Virus record (IMG/VR): IMGVR_UViG_3300036398_002140
Coordinates: 1-30,286 of that record
Length of the DNA stretch: 30,286 nucleotides
Reading direction: 5' to 3' (one strand)
Source: a virus
Shown: positions 14,417 through 21,642 of the stretch, piece by piece
Layout of the letters: each line of letters opens with the position of its first letter
Position numbering within the stretch: the stretch's first letter is position 1
Translations under genes and position numbers: made by a program
Notes under the pieces: model-generated
What the model saw: only the letters and a program-made list of their open reading frames with translations
Database searches by the model: none
What the model was told of the DNA's origin: nothing

Positions 14417-14828
14417 CTGTGGGATCCGTTAAATTAGTTATGATAAGTTTTAATACTTCTGCTCCGTTCTCATCAACCGTCGACTGATAGTTAATGTTGT
14501 ATCCTTGTAGGTTAAGCGAACCAGAACCAGTTGCGCCTTCTGCGAATAGATTGGTCACTAGCTGTCTTGATAATTCAGCGTATATTCTTGACTCTACGTT
14601 TTTCAAGAATCGGTTCACAGTTGAGTTGTTTTCCGCTGCGATGGCAGCCTTCAACTCGTCTTCTAATTTCTTGGCGATGGCTTCTTTACGAGAAGTTTCT
14701 TGATTCTCAATAGTTAGATAATGTGATGATGTACCCTGTCCGTTGAAGGATGGGCTTTTGAATTGAAAGGTTATATCGCCAGCTAACGCGCTGAAAGGTA
14801 ATAGACTAAGCAGCAGGAGTTTCTTCAT
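14367..14828 (-). CDS. csgF: CsgF-like curli assembly factor, 153 aa
   Basis: Signal peptide MKKLLLLSLLPFSALA is cut before GDITFQFKSPSFNG, which matches the mature CsgF start (GTMTFQFRNPNFGG) that plugs the CsgG pore in E. coli. A helical insert (about 45-85) is followed by the conserved strand block NLQGYNINYQSTVDENGAEVLKLIITNLTD and a final VTIPISGF. Length is near that of CsgF (about 138). CsgF couples secretion to nucleation at the cell surface. AGGAG lies just upstream. Its 3' end encodes the CsgG start in another frame. Confidence 0.9.
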   Translation of the reverse strand: MKKLLLLSLLPFSALAGDITFQFKSPSFNGQGTSSHYLTIENQETSRKEAIAKKLEDELKAAIAAENNSTVNRFLKNVESRIYAELSRQLVTNLFAEGATGSGSLNLQGYNINYQSTVDENGAEVLKLIITNLTDPTDVTSVTIPISGFCCFG

Positions 14829-14875
14829 CAGTCTTCTCCTCTTTCTTTTTCTTTCCGTTAGTCTCTAACAAAAAT

Positions 14876-15166
14876 TCAAGTGTCAGTATTTTTATCAGAC
14901 TTAGGCTTATGCTTATTCGCATGTTTCTCTTCCTCTTTCATTTGTAGGACAACGCTGACTTTTTGTTGCAATCTAATTAAGTCATTATCTAACATACGAA
15001 TACGGTCAATCAATGCAATTAAAATACCGCTGGTTTGTCCAATCAACGGTGTTAATTCTTTTGTAACAAAGCTGTAAATAAAGAATACGAAATATCCCAT
15101 CCCGACCGCAGCGACGATAGGAAAGCCATATTGTTTAATCAACTCAATGACTACATCAGGATTCAT
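14876..15166 (-). CDS. Single-span membrane protein with helical tail (paralogue A), 96 aa
   Basis: One membrane helix (about 13-34, YGFPIVAAVGMGYFVFFIYSF) is followed by an amphipathic helix (TSGILIALIDRIRMLDNDLIRLQQKVSVVLQMK) suited to coiled-coil pairing and a Lys-rich tail. It is a paralogue of the gene at 15330-15617: both have GFPIAAA-type membrane starts and an IIIALxxRxxxxxxDIIR helix. The layout resembles holin-like or membrane-scaffold proteins, without a firm family match. Coupled by ATGA to the 55-residue gene. The product could assemble in the inner membrane under the curli pore, or act in lysis with the neighbouring endolysin. Confidence 0.7.
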   Translation of the reverse strand: MNPDVVIELIKQYGFPIVAAVGMGYFVFFIYSFVTKELTPLIGQTSGILIALIDRIRMLDNDLIRLQQKVSVVLQMKEEEKHANKHKPKSDKNTDT

Positions 15167-15330
15167 TTTGTTTCTCTAAGCGTAGCAATATATTTTTTAT
15201 CTGATACCATATTGCTAAGTGTATCAGCTGTTCTTCTTAGGAACATACTTTCAGTGGTTATGCCATCTTCATTTTCCATAATTCTTGCATAGTCATGCAT
15301 TATAGTAATTAAGTCTTCTAGTGTTGACAT
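15163..15330 (-). CDS. Short soluble protein between the two membrane paralogues, 55 aa
   Basis: The frame starts MSTLEDLITIMHDYARIMEN and ends YIATLRETK, probably two helices with no membrane segment. Its start shares a base with the upstream stop (TAATG) and its stop overlaps the next start (ATGA). This places it firmly in the operon despite its size. No family recognised. It may pair with the helical tails of the flanking membrane proteins, which is a guess from context. Confidence 0.65.
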   Translation of the reverse strand: MSTLEDLITIMHDYARIMENEDGITTESMFLRRTADTLSNMVSDKKYIATLRETK

Positions 15331-15617
15331 TAGTCTCTCCTTGCGTCGTTTTTGCCGTCTGCTCTTGCGAGTCTATCGAGATCTGGTCTTAGACCTAGCG
15401 CAGAACTAACAACCGCATCAACTCGGATGATATCATGATTCATGGTTTTCACACGATTATCTAATGCGATGATTATACCCTGCAACCCTTGGATCTGTTT
15501 TACCACACCAGTCAATATGAACTTAATTACGAAATAGACAAACACGCCAGCAGCCATAGCTGCAGCGATAGGAAATCCAACTTCGGCAATTATCTTAAAT
15601 ATAGCGTCGTAGCTCAT
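15330..15617 (-). CDS. Single-span membrane protein with helical tail (paralogue B), 95 aa
   Basis: First gene of the operon. A membrane helix (about 13-36, VGFPIAAAMAAGVFVYFVIKFIL) is followed by an amphipathic helix LQGIIIALDNRVKTMNHDIIRVDAVVSSAL and a charged tail DRLARADGKNDARRD. It mirrors the gene at 14876-15166 in layout and sequence, so the two arose by duplication. The likely promoter is the late element at 15647-15640, 23 bases upstream. Function is unknown; a holin-type or pore-supporting role is possible. Confidence 0.7.
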   Translation of the reverse strand: MSYDAIFKIIAEVGFPIAAAMAAGVFVYFVIKFILTGVVKQIQGLQGIIIALDNRVKTMNHDIIRVDAVVSSALGLRPDLDRLARADGKNDARRD

Positions 15618-15638
15618 ATAATCTCTCTTATAGTCAAC

Positions 15639-15652
15639 CTATTTATAAATAG
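15639..15652. promoter_or_regulatory. Bidirectional T4-type late promoter (palindrome)
   Basis: CTATTTATAAATAG is a perfect 14-base palindrome that contains TATAAATA on the plus strand (15644-15651) and on the minus strand (15647-15640). TATAAATA is the T4 late -10 element read by gp55/gp33-modified polymerase. It lies between the divergent endolysin (15703, +) and the curli operon (15617, -), so both should be late genes. Confidence 0.82.
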
Positions 15653-15702
15653 ACTGACGTGGTTAATCCTTACATTATAACAATATTAACAAAGGAGCAG
15701 TC

Positions 15703-16317
15703 ATGAGTTTAGTTGCATTACAAAAGAAAATCGGTGTTACCGCTGACGGTGCATTTGGTCCAGGAACATTAAAAGCTGCGATGGCATTCTATAAAATGTC
15801 ACCAGTTCGCGCTGCGCATTTCTTCGCGCAGACTGCCCATGAGTCAGGTAATTTCAAAGCATTCTCTGAAAACCTAAACTACTCGGCAGATGGCTTAACC
15901 AAAATCTTCGGTAAATACTTCGACGCTGCAGCTGCAGCAAAAGCTGCGCGCAATCCAGAAAAGATTGCTAACAGAGTTTATGCTAATCGTATGGGCAATG
16001 GAAACGAAGCTTCGGGCGACGGCTGGAAGTATCGTGGTCGTGGCGCTCTTCAGTTGACTGGTAAAGACAACTATAAAGCATTTGCTGATTATCTAAAGAA
16101 GCCAGAAATCATGGACAACCCAGACTTGGTTGCTACCGAGTACTCGTTCGAGTCCGCGATCTTCTTCTTTGAAAAGAATAAACTATGGGCTATTTGTGAC
16201 CAAGGCGTCGGCGACGCAGCGATTACCGCATTGACAAAAAGAATCAATGGCGGTACTCACGGTCTTGACGATAGAAAAGAGAAAACCAAAAAGTTCGCCG
16301 CAATGGTGGGCGCATAA
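15703..16317 (+). CDS. GH19 chitinase-like endolysin, 204 aa
   Basis: A short N-terminal peptidoglycan-binding-like segment (1-35, LQKKIGVTADGAFGPGTLKAAM) is followed by a glycoside hydrolase family 19 domain. Key parts are FFAQTAHESGNF with catalytic Glu47, NLNYSADGL, NRVYANRMGNG, and WKYRGRGALQLTGKDNY with the substrate-binding loop. It has no signal peptide, so release needs a holin or membrane collapse. AAAGGAG is placed well before ATG 15703. It is, with the next peptide, the only plus-strand unit in the window and is driven by the palindromic late promoter. Confidence 0.92.
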   Translation: MSLVALQKKIGVTADGAFGPGTLKAAMAFYKMSPVRAAHFFAQTAHESGNFKAFSENLNYSADGLTKIFGKYFDAAAAAKAARNPEKIANRVYANRMGNGNEASGDGWKYRGRGALQLTGKDNYKAFADYLKKPEIMDNPDLVATEYSFESAIFFFEKNKLWAICDQGVGDAAITALTKRINGGTHGLDDRKEKTKKFAAMVGA

Positions 16318-16327
16318 GGAGTAATCT

Positions 16328-16417
16328 ATGGAAAAGGTAACAGCATTCGTTCTAGCTTATAATAAAGAAATCGTTCTACTAGTCGTCGGCTTTGTTCTCG
16401 GCGCAGTTATTTTTTAA
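16328..16417 (+). CDS. Membrane peptide behind the endolysin, 29 aa
   Basis: MEKVTAFVLAYNKEIVLLVVGFVLG... has one membrane span (about 15-29) and follows the endolysin stop by 10 bases with AAGGAG in between. Its position is that of a lysis accessory (holin- or spanin-like), but the length is very small and no family is recognised. Its stop overlaps the end of the convergent glycosyltransferase gene. Confidence 0.5.
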   Translation: MEKVTAFVLAYNKEIVLLVVGFVLGAVIF

Positions 16418-17415
16418 GATTTCAATGTAATAAACTTGGAAGCTGGCGTACTGGCTTTCAAACCCTCAAGGAGAGCTTGCCATTGGTAGGCTCTCCTTTT
16501 CCAATTAAAGCGCAGGTCGGCATATGCTTTAACGTAGTTGGCTTCTTCAACGTGCCTACCAGCCTTTACATCTTCAATAGTTTCATCTAGGACTGCTAGA
16601 TGACGACCAGCGTGTTCGTTAGGATCTTCGTGCCAGCCATACATTCTGGTTAATGCGCCAGAGGTGTCGTAGAGTGCACCATAATTAGGATGAATACAGA
16701 TTACACCTGCACTCATTGCTTCAATAAGAGAGATGCACGACGATTCAACCCAGATATTTGGATAAGCAAAAATATCGGCATCCTGCAGGGCTGCGCGTAT
16801 TTCTGCGTTCGGAACCGACCCATGATAGTTAATCTTCGGGTGATTCTTGCATCGTTCAAACAAGGCTTCATACTGTGCGTCACGTTCGCCCCAACCATAA
16901 ATCTTGAATGACGAATAAACATCCAGTTGAATGTTGTCGTGCTTCTCACATAGTTTCTCGAACACAGGAACTAGGAGTTCTAGTCCACGGTGCGGTGTGG
17001 TGTGATAGATAATACGAATAATACCATCAGTTCTAGAAGGCTTGACTTTATATTCAATAGGTTCAATTGCGTTCTCTAAAACAGAAGAACGATGATAAGG
17101 AACACCGAGATACTTGTTGAACATATCAGCTTGCCAGTTCGAGTTATACACGATGTGGTCAAACTGTTGCCATGTTTCTTTTAGGTGAGTCGCCGCAGGA
17201 TCCCAAGGTAGATCCTGATGCCAATAGATTTTAATTTTGTTTGGATCCAGATCCTCGTGCACGCGCGAGATGAAGATTTGAAAATTATCCAGCAATCCTT
17301 CAGGCATGCGCGAAGCAAGCGCATGCTTCATCAGCTCTGTACCGCCCATGGCGTTTGGTGCAATTTTATCTTCAGCGAACGCCACAATTATCTCTCCATT
17401 CTGTAACCCATTCAA
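16414..17415 (-). CDS. GT4-type glycosyltransferase, 333 aa
   Basis: A GT-B glycosyltransferase of family 4 type: N-terminal APNAMGGTELM, a middle IIRIIYHTTPHRGLELLVPVFEKL, and the donor-binding stretch NIWVESSCISLIEAMSAG with the E-x7-E motif (Glu224, Glu232). It moves a sugar from a nucleotide donor to an unknown acceptor, perhaps a virion protein, phage DNA or host surface sugar. The ATG at 17415 overlaps the epimerase gene by 44 bases. A GTG at 17385 with GGAGAG six bases upstream is an alternative start that would drop ten residues. It is the last gene of the glycan island. Confidence 0.85.
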   Translation of the reverse strand: MNGLQNGEIIVAFAEDKIAPNAMGGTELMKHALASRMPEGLLDNFQIFISRVHEDLDPNKIKIYWHQDLPWDPAATHLKETWQQFDHIVYNSNWQADMFNKYLGVPYHRSSVLENAIEPIEYKVKPSRTDGIIRIIYHTTPHRGLELLVPVFEKLCEKHDNIQLDVYSSFKIYGWGERDAQYEALFERCKNHPKINYHGSVPNAEIRAALQDADIFAYPNIWVESSCISLIEAMSAGVICIHPNYGALYDTSGALTRMYGWHEDPNEHAGRHLAVLDETIEDVKAGRHVEEANYVKAYADLRFNWKRRAYQWQALLEGLKASTPASKFITLKS

Positions 17416-18238
17416 TCACTTCTCGGTTAGCTGACCAACCAGGAACATTTGGTTCTTTACACATTACAAACGCAACTTCATAATCACGCGGTTTAGCATG
17501 ATGGTATTTGTGTCTAAATGCTTTCGCGACTTCTAGGATTTGCGTCGCTTTTCCTGTGCCGATATGATAGGTCTTGCCCTCGCTCGATAGATTTCCTACG
17601 ATATGCAACGCATCAATCGTATCATCGATGTGAGTAAAGTCACGCGCTTGTGCGCCAGTACCGTAAACCACTAGCATCTCATCCTTCTCGTACAAGTCAA
17701 TATACTTACGGATGATGGTGGTGTAATCGCCGAGCAGACTTTCGCGCTTCGAGCCGAATACGTTGTAGAACTTAACTACGTCGAAGTTTAGAGCGAAGTG
17801 ACGGCGATATAGCTGAAGCATCTCATCACAGACTACCTTTGAGAAGGTGTATGGGTTGTTTAGCTTGTCAGCGAACTCAGTAGTAGACGACGAAGCAAAG
17901 ATTAGTTTTGTTTTCGGATTAGTCTTCTTGATATACTCACAGACCGCAACAGTTGAGTTATAGTTGTTGAGTAAAGTTTCTTCGCAATGTTCGAACGAGC
18001 GAGCGATGCGCGCGCAGTTAGCGAAGTGAAAGATAATATCGAAGTCTTCGTCACTAGCCTTGAAGAAGGTTTCTACATCTTGAATTAAAGTGACAGCTTG
18101 TTTGTTGATATTAAACAAGTCGCCAGTAGAAAGATTATCCACTACGGTGACGTCATTATGCTCGACTAAACTATCAACTAGATGCGATCCTACGAATCCT
18201 AGACCGCCTGTTACCAAAATCTTTTTATTCTTAATCAT
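17372..18238 (-). CDS. NAD-dependent sugar epimerase/dehydratase (extended SDR), 288 aa
   Basis: Rossmann motif TGGLGFVGSH has the G11-x2-G14-x2-G17 pattern, with a DNLSTG NAD-ribose site (about 34-39) and the catalytic Tyr130-x3-Lys134 (PYTFSK) preceded by SSSTTEF. This is the GalE/UDP-sugar epimerase subgroup. The probable product is an epimerised or modified nucleotide sugar for the adjoining glycosyltransferases. Length is slightly short of the usual 310-330 residues. It follows two glutaredoxin genes closely. Confidence 0.85.
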   Translation of the reverse strand: MIKNKKILVTGGLGFVGSHLVDSLVEHNDVTVVDNLSTGDLFNINKQAVTLIQDVETFFKASDEDFDIIFHFANCARIARSFEHCEETLLNNYNSTVAVCEYIKKTNPKTKLIFASSSTTEFADKLNNPYTFSKVVCDEMLQLYRRHFALNFDVVKFYNVFGSKRESLLGDYTTIIRKYIDLYEKDEMLVVYGTGAQARDFTHIDDTIDALHIVGNLSSEGKTYHIGTGKATQILEVAKAFRHKYHHAKPRDYEVAFVMCKEPNVPGWSANREVIEWVTEWRDNCGVR

Positions 18239-18239
18239 A

Positions 18240-18509
18240 TTATTCTGCCAAGAAAGTCTGTTCAGGTAGATATTGTTCTTTGATAGTATTCCAGTTCTTT
18301 ACTAGGTCATCGTAACCGCCGATTAGATTACCATCGATGATAATTTGCGGAACGGTGCGAGCATTTGGGGCTGCTTCAAGCAACTCTTCACGCGTGGCAT
18401 TTACACCGACCATCTTTTCTTCAAAAGTATATCCCTTTGATGAAAGAAATTGTTTTGCCGATACGCAGTATGGGCAGTTTGTTTTGCTAAAAATTATAAT
18501 GTTTCTCAT
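18240..18509 (-). CDS. Glutaredoxin (CPYC), 89 aa
   Basis: Classic glutaredoxin: IIIFSKTNCPYC (Cys12, Cys15), then TVPQIIIDGNLIGGYDDL with the cis-Pro and glutathione-binding residues. Length matches Grx3-type proteins and the phage nrdC group. It should reduce disulfides with glutathione, for example for ribonucleotide reductase, which is not in this window. It directly follows a second, more divergent glutaredoxin. Confidence 0.92.
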   Translation of the reverse strand: MRNIIIFSKTNCPYCVSAKQFLSSKGYTFEEKMVGVNATREELLEAAPNARTVPQIIIDGNLIGGYDDLVKNWNTIKEQYLPEQTFLAE

Positions 18510-18511
18510 AA

Positions 18512-18733
18512 TTAATCCTTAAAGTTTTCGTTTACCCATTCAGAGCTACCAACATATTCTCCATCAATGAAGATAGAAGGTAATGCTCGTTTTCCTGTTG
18601 CTTGTTCGAGTTCTGGGATACTAAAATCCTTGAACACTTTCTTTTCTGTGAATTCTATGTTATGCTTTTGGAATATTTCTTTAGTAATAATACAAGCAGG
18701 ACAAGAATCCATAGTCCATATTTCGTACTTCAC
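18512..18733 (-). CDS. Glutaredoxin-like protein (CPAC), 73 aa
   Basis: TMDSCPAC (Cys11, Cys14) opens a short thioredoxin fold, with RALPSIFIDGEYVGSSEW giving the cis-Pro loop. It is shorter than the CPYC neighbour and lacks the final helix. The start overlaps the end of the GT29-like gene in ATGA. Two different glutaredoxins side by side suggest two electron targets or a relay. Confidence 0.85.
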   Translation of the reverse strand: MKYEIWTMDSCPACIITKEIFQKHNIEFTEKKVFKDFSIPELEQATGKRALPSIFIDGEYVGSSEWVNENFKD

Positions 18734-19518
18734 TTTGGTATGGCTCCTGGTCTATACTTGTTAATCAGCTTAGTTGATATTTCCGAAGAGAGATCCGTAT
18801 TCATAGGATGTATGAACATTTTGTTTTCTGACTCACTAACCCTCTTTAATATGTAGTCCTTTTCTTTATCGGCTCCATGTGGATTGTGTTCATGATTATC
18901 CATAGGAATAGGAACGTGCCAACTGTATATTTGTTTTTGTTTCCCACCAAGTTCAAACTTTAAGGTTGACTCAAAGAAATCAAACCCAACAAAATCTAAT
19001 TGAGATTGTGTTTGTATAATTTTATCGAAATAAAGAAAACACATTGTACCCTGAGATATTCTGGGTGCTTTCTTCCACTCTGTAGATTTTGGTGGAGAAT
19101 AAATCTCTGAGATCAATTTCTTGTGGAGATCAGAATCACCAAGAATAAAATAATCTTTATAGATTTGAAATCTATTAGTAGCCATACAAGATGGAAACAT
19201 CAGAGATGTTGCTTTCGGATCATACAACCCTATCTGCGTGTAATTAAATATTTTGAACCTAGCATCTTTCCATGATTGGAACATACTCGCGCGCAAGCTA
19301 CCGAAGAACCAAACATCAGTTTTGGTTCCTAGATGTTTCTTTGTTTCGACTGTGGGAATGCCCTTGCCAAATCTAACAACCACATCATAGCTGTCAATTA
19401 AGTCACCATACTCATGATTGAAAAGGGAAGCTGCATTACCAACCAGCAATACACGTTTCCCTTTACAATATTCTCTTAGTTTGGCAGTAGACCTGTCATT
19501 CAGTTCTTGGTTGAACAT
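18730..19518 (-). CDS. GT29 (sialyltransferase-like) glycosyltransferase, 262 aa
   Basis: All main sialylmotif regions can be placed. Motif L is KRVLLVGNAASLF...IDSYDVVVRFGKG...HLGTKTDVW (about 21-70). Motif S is RISQGTMCFLYFDKI...LDFVGFDFF (about 153-182). The VS motif is H214-x4-E219 in PHGADKE. GT29 enzymes use CMP-sugars, mostly CMP-sialic acid. No CMP-sugar synthesis gene is seen here, so the host must supply the donor or the donor differs. It has no membrane anchor, unlike eukaryotic members. Acceptor unknown: virion glycan or host surface are the options. Confidence 0.75.
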   Translation of the reverse strand: MFNQELNDRSTAKLREYCKGKRVLLVGNAASLFNHEYGDLIDSYDVVVRFGKGIPTVETKKHLGTKTDVWFFGSLRASMFQSWKDARFKIFNYTQIGLYDPKATSLMFPSCMATNRFQIYKDYFILGDSDLHKKLISEIYSPPKSTEWKKAPRISQGTMCFLYFDKIIQTQSQLDFVGFDFFESTLKFELGGKQKQIYSWHVPIPMDNHEHNPHGADKEKDYILKRVSESENKMFIHPMNTDLSSEISTKLINKYRPGAIPK

Positions 19519-20179
19519 ATTTCATAAACTCTTCTGCGAACTCGCAGTTTTCATAACCAGCGTGTAGAGGAGTTCCGTCAGTGTAGTGTAACACTTTAGG
19601 ATCGATTCTGTCGTTGTAGTATCCGACCAAATAGTTATACGTCTTATCAACTTCACCTACCGATGCATCCCAAGTCCATTCTAAGCCATGAAGATAACTG
19701 GCAGGTGCTTCTGAAACAACTTCTGGTGTAAGAGCGCGAGTCTTAGGATGTTCGCAATTAAACAACATCATAGACGACCAGTTCTTTTTAGGATACCAGA
19801 CTTGCTTCTTACCATTCATCTTCTCTTCTTTGAGTTGCTCGGGTGAGATGTTGTGTTTGACGACCGTGACTGCGTCGAGCGGATCAACTCTTTGGAGAAG
19901 TTCCCGAGGTGAGCAACGCCAGATAAAATCTGAATCGCAAAATAATGCATAACCATAATACCCTTTTAGGTATGGTGTAAGGAATCGTGTGAATGCGAAC
20001 TCGGTTGATTCATACTCGTGGTCTTTGCGCCAGTATAATCCGTTCTCTAATAAATCAGAACGCTTAATATATTCTACATGAACAGTAGTATCTTGTGCGG
20101 CGATAGATCTACGACACGCGTGTGCTGCTGCGTCTTGTGATGAATCATAACCTATGAATACTGTAAAGTCTTGTTTCAT
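19496..20179 (-). CDS. GT8-like (GT-A fold) glycosyltransferase, 227 aa
   Basis: FTVFIGYDSSQDAA begins the nucleotide-sugar-binding fold, and the metal-binding D-x-D is in YALFCDSDFIW (Asp82, Asp84). A helix-rich middle and a C-terminal VLHYTDGTPLHAGYENC resemble GT8/Stealth-like transferases with the HxxG-type end. The donor is unknown. It overlaps the methyltransferase gene by four bases and the GT29-like gene by 23 bases, so the three are translated together. Confidence 0.75.
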   Translation of the reverse strand: MKQDFTVFIGYDSSQDAAAHACRRSIAAQDTTVHVEYIKRSDLLENGLYWRKDHEYESTEFAFTRFLTPYLKGYYGYALFCDSDFIWRCSPRELLQRVDPLDAVTVVKHNISPEQLKEEKMNGKKQVWYPKKNWSSMMLFNCEHPKTRALTPEVVSEAPASYLHGLEWTWDASVGEVDKTYNYLVGYYNDRIDPKVLHYTDGTPLHAGYENCEFAEEFMKYVQPRTE

Positions 20180-20817
20180 TTTCTTTTACCGATTACCGTA
20201 TCAACAACTGGGTCACGCGAATCTTCAGTATGAATTAAAACATAATCGCGCTTACACACAGATTCAACTTTCTGTTTCCACCAATCCATAGATTGAATTG
20301 TGCAGTGTAGGTTCTCACCGTCTTCAAATGATTTGAATGCTTTATTACCAGAGATAGAGAACATCAGAACTCCATCTGGCTTACAGAAAGAAGCGATGTC
20401 AGCAAGCACAGTATCAACGTCTTCTTCTGGGATGTGTTCCATAACGTCAGCGCAACCAACTACGTCAAACTGCCAGCCTTCTGGTGGTTTGGTAGAAAAT
20501 GGTGGGAAGCATGGATCATAAAGATAGATGCTTTGAATCTTATCTGGCAGAAAACCCCACAAACCATTTTTATACGATTCATATGGACGCCATGGCATAT
20601 TACCTTTACCACAACCATAATCAAGCAAAGTTACAGCGCGACCTTTTTCTTCTGTGATACGCTTTAAGTGTTTTGGGAATTTGCGTAGAAACTGAATACC
20701 AGTGAATAATTCTTTCTGGTCGTGTGGGATAATTTTTCCTGTTTGCGCAGCACGGAAGCTATCCTTTGCAGTATGCAATCCTTCGTATCGTTTAATATAT
20801 TCATCTAATCTTGACAT
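20176..20817 (-). CDS. SAM-dependent methyltransferase, 213 aa
   Basis: Motif I VTLLDYGCGKGN (about 62-73), an acidic partner in IYLYDPCFPPF, VVGCADVMEHIPEEDVDTVLADIASFCKPDGVLMFSI as motifs II-III: a Rossmann methyltransferase of the class that modifies small molecules or sugars. I start it at MSRLDEY (ATG 20817) because AAGGA stands 11 bases before, and because the earlier ATG would overlap the zinc-ribbon gene. Placement at the head of the glycosyltransferase block suggests sugar O-methylation, as in capped surface glycans; this is inference. Confidence 0.82.
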   Translation of the reverse strand: MSRLDEYIKRYEGLHTAKDSFRAAQTGKIIPHDQKELFTGIQFLRKFPKHLKRITEEKGRAVTLLDYGCGKGNMPWRPYESYKNGLWGFLPDKIQSIYLYDPCFPPFSTKPPEGWQFDVVGCADVMEHIPEEDVDTVLADIASFCKPDGVLMFSISGNKAFKSFEDGENLHCTIQSMDWWKQKVESVCKRDYVLIHTEDSRDPVVDTVIGKRK

Positions 20818-20819
20818 GT

Positions 20820-21005
20820 TTAATATGTTCCTTTTGTTTTGAACCAATCACCCTTCAGCTGGAAGGAGCCACTACTACTTATAATCTCGTTTCTAGGGTA
20901 TTCTTTTCCGCAGACAGGACAAGGCTGTGGCTTGTCAGAGTCAGACATTTTAACCAGCCGTTCAAACAATCCGTGCTCTTCGCAATTATATTCGTAGATT
21001 GCCAT
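20820..21005 (-). CDS. FmdB-type zinc-ribbon protein, 61 aa
   Basis: The start MAIYEYNCEEHGLFERL and CPVCG later fit the FmdB putative regulator family, except that the first knuckle is Cys-x2-His instead of Cys-x2-Cys; it can still hold zinc. The protein ends in SSSGSFQLKGDWFKT. A longer frame from 21047 exists, but MAIYEY lies one base past the DexA stop and is the standard family start. Role unknown. Confidence 0.75.
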   Translation of the reverse strand: MAIYEYNCEEHGLFERLVKMSDSDKPQPCPVCGKEYPRNEIISSSGSFQLKGDWFKTKGTY

Positions 21006-21006
21006 A

Positions 21007-21642
21007 TCAAAATGGGATTTCGTCATAATTAAAAATACCACAGTCACGCAGTTGCATAACTTCCATCAAGACATCGCACACTGGGTCGTGCTTAGCAAAT
21101 CCTTCAATAACTTTCGGTGCTTTATCGAAAGCATCATTAGTGTAGCCATTCAGCTTTTCTGGGAATGCAGTCAAATCGATTGCTGTACGAAGATCGCGAA
21201 TCTTCCACCAGTGAATAGGAAATTGCTTTTGGTCGAGACCAGTCTGCTTAAACATAGAATCAAGAACCATGATGTCAAGAGTTCCGCGTTGCCAAGCCCA
21301 ATCTGTATCTTTATTGTAACCTTGCTTTACTAGCCAAGCGGATAACTGTTCGTAGAACTGCTCGACGGTAAGATCTTCTGGTGTCGGGGATAGAATAGAT
21401 TTAAGCTGTGGCGCATAAGCAAGTTGCTCTTTCCACCACTTAACTGTGTCTGGGTCACTTGTTCTTTGATATACAGAGGATTGTTCGTCAATGCTCAGTT
21501 TGAATGTCTTCACTCTGTGTCTTAAACTATTCAACGGAGTGTGAGAATCCTCTTTCAAATCATAGACGAGAAACGAAGCCAATAAACAAATGCAGTTAGA
21601 ATCACTGCCAAGTGTTTCAATATCAAAGATTAGTTGCTTCAC
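21007..21642 (-). CDS. dexA: DexA-like 3'-5' exonuclease, 211 aa
   Basis: A DEDD exonuclease like T4 exonuclease A: IFDIETLGS (Asp7, Glu9), then QRGTLDIMVLD (Asp123), WWKIRDLRTAI, and KHDPVCDVL with the H185-x4-D190 motif. The enzyme removes nucleotides from single-stranded ends; relatives also act on RNA. Length fits T4 DexA (227). The start overlaps the end of the peroxiredoxin gene in ATGA. It is a standard member of T4-like DNA metabolism, and thus an anchor for the phage assignment. Confidence 0.85.
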   Translation of the reverse strand: MKQLIFDIETLGSDSNCICLLASFLVYDLKEDSHTPLNSLRHRVKTFKLSIDEQSSVYQRTSDPDTVKWWKEQLAYAPQLKSILSPTPEDLTVEQFYEQLSAWLVKQGYNKDTDWAWQRGTLDIMVLDSMFKQTGLDQKQFPIHWWKIRDLRTAIDLTAFPEKLNGYTNDAFDKAPKVIEGFAKHDPVCDVLMEVMQLRDCGIFNYDEIPF

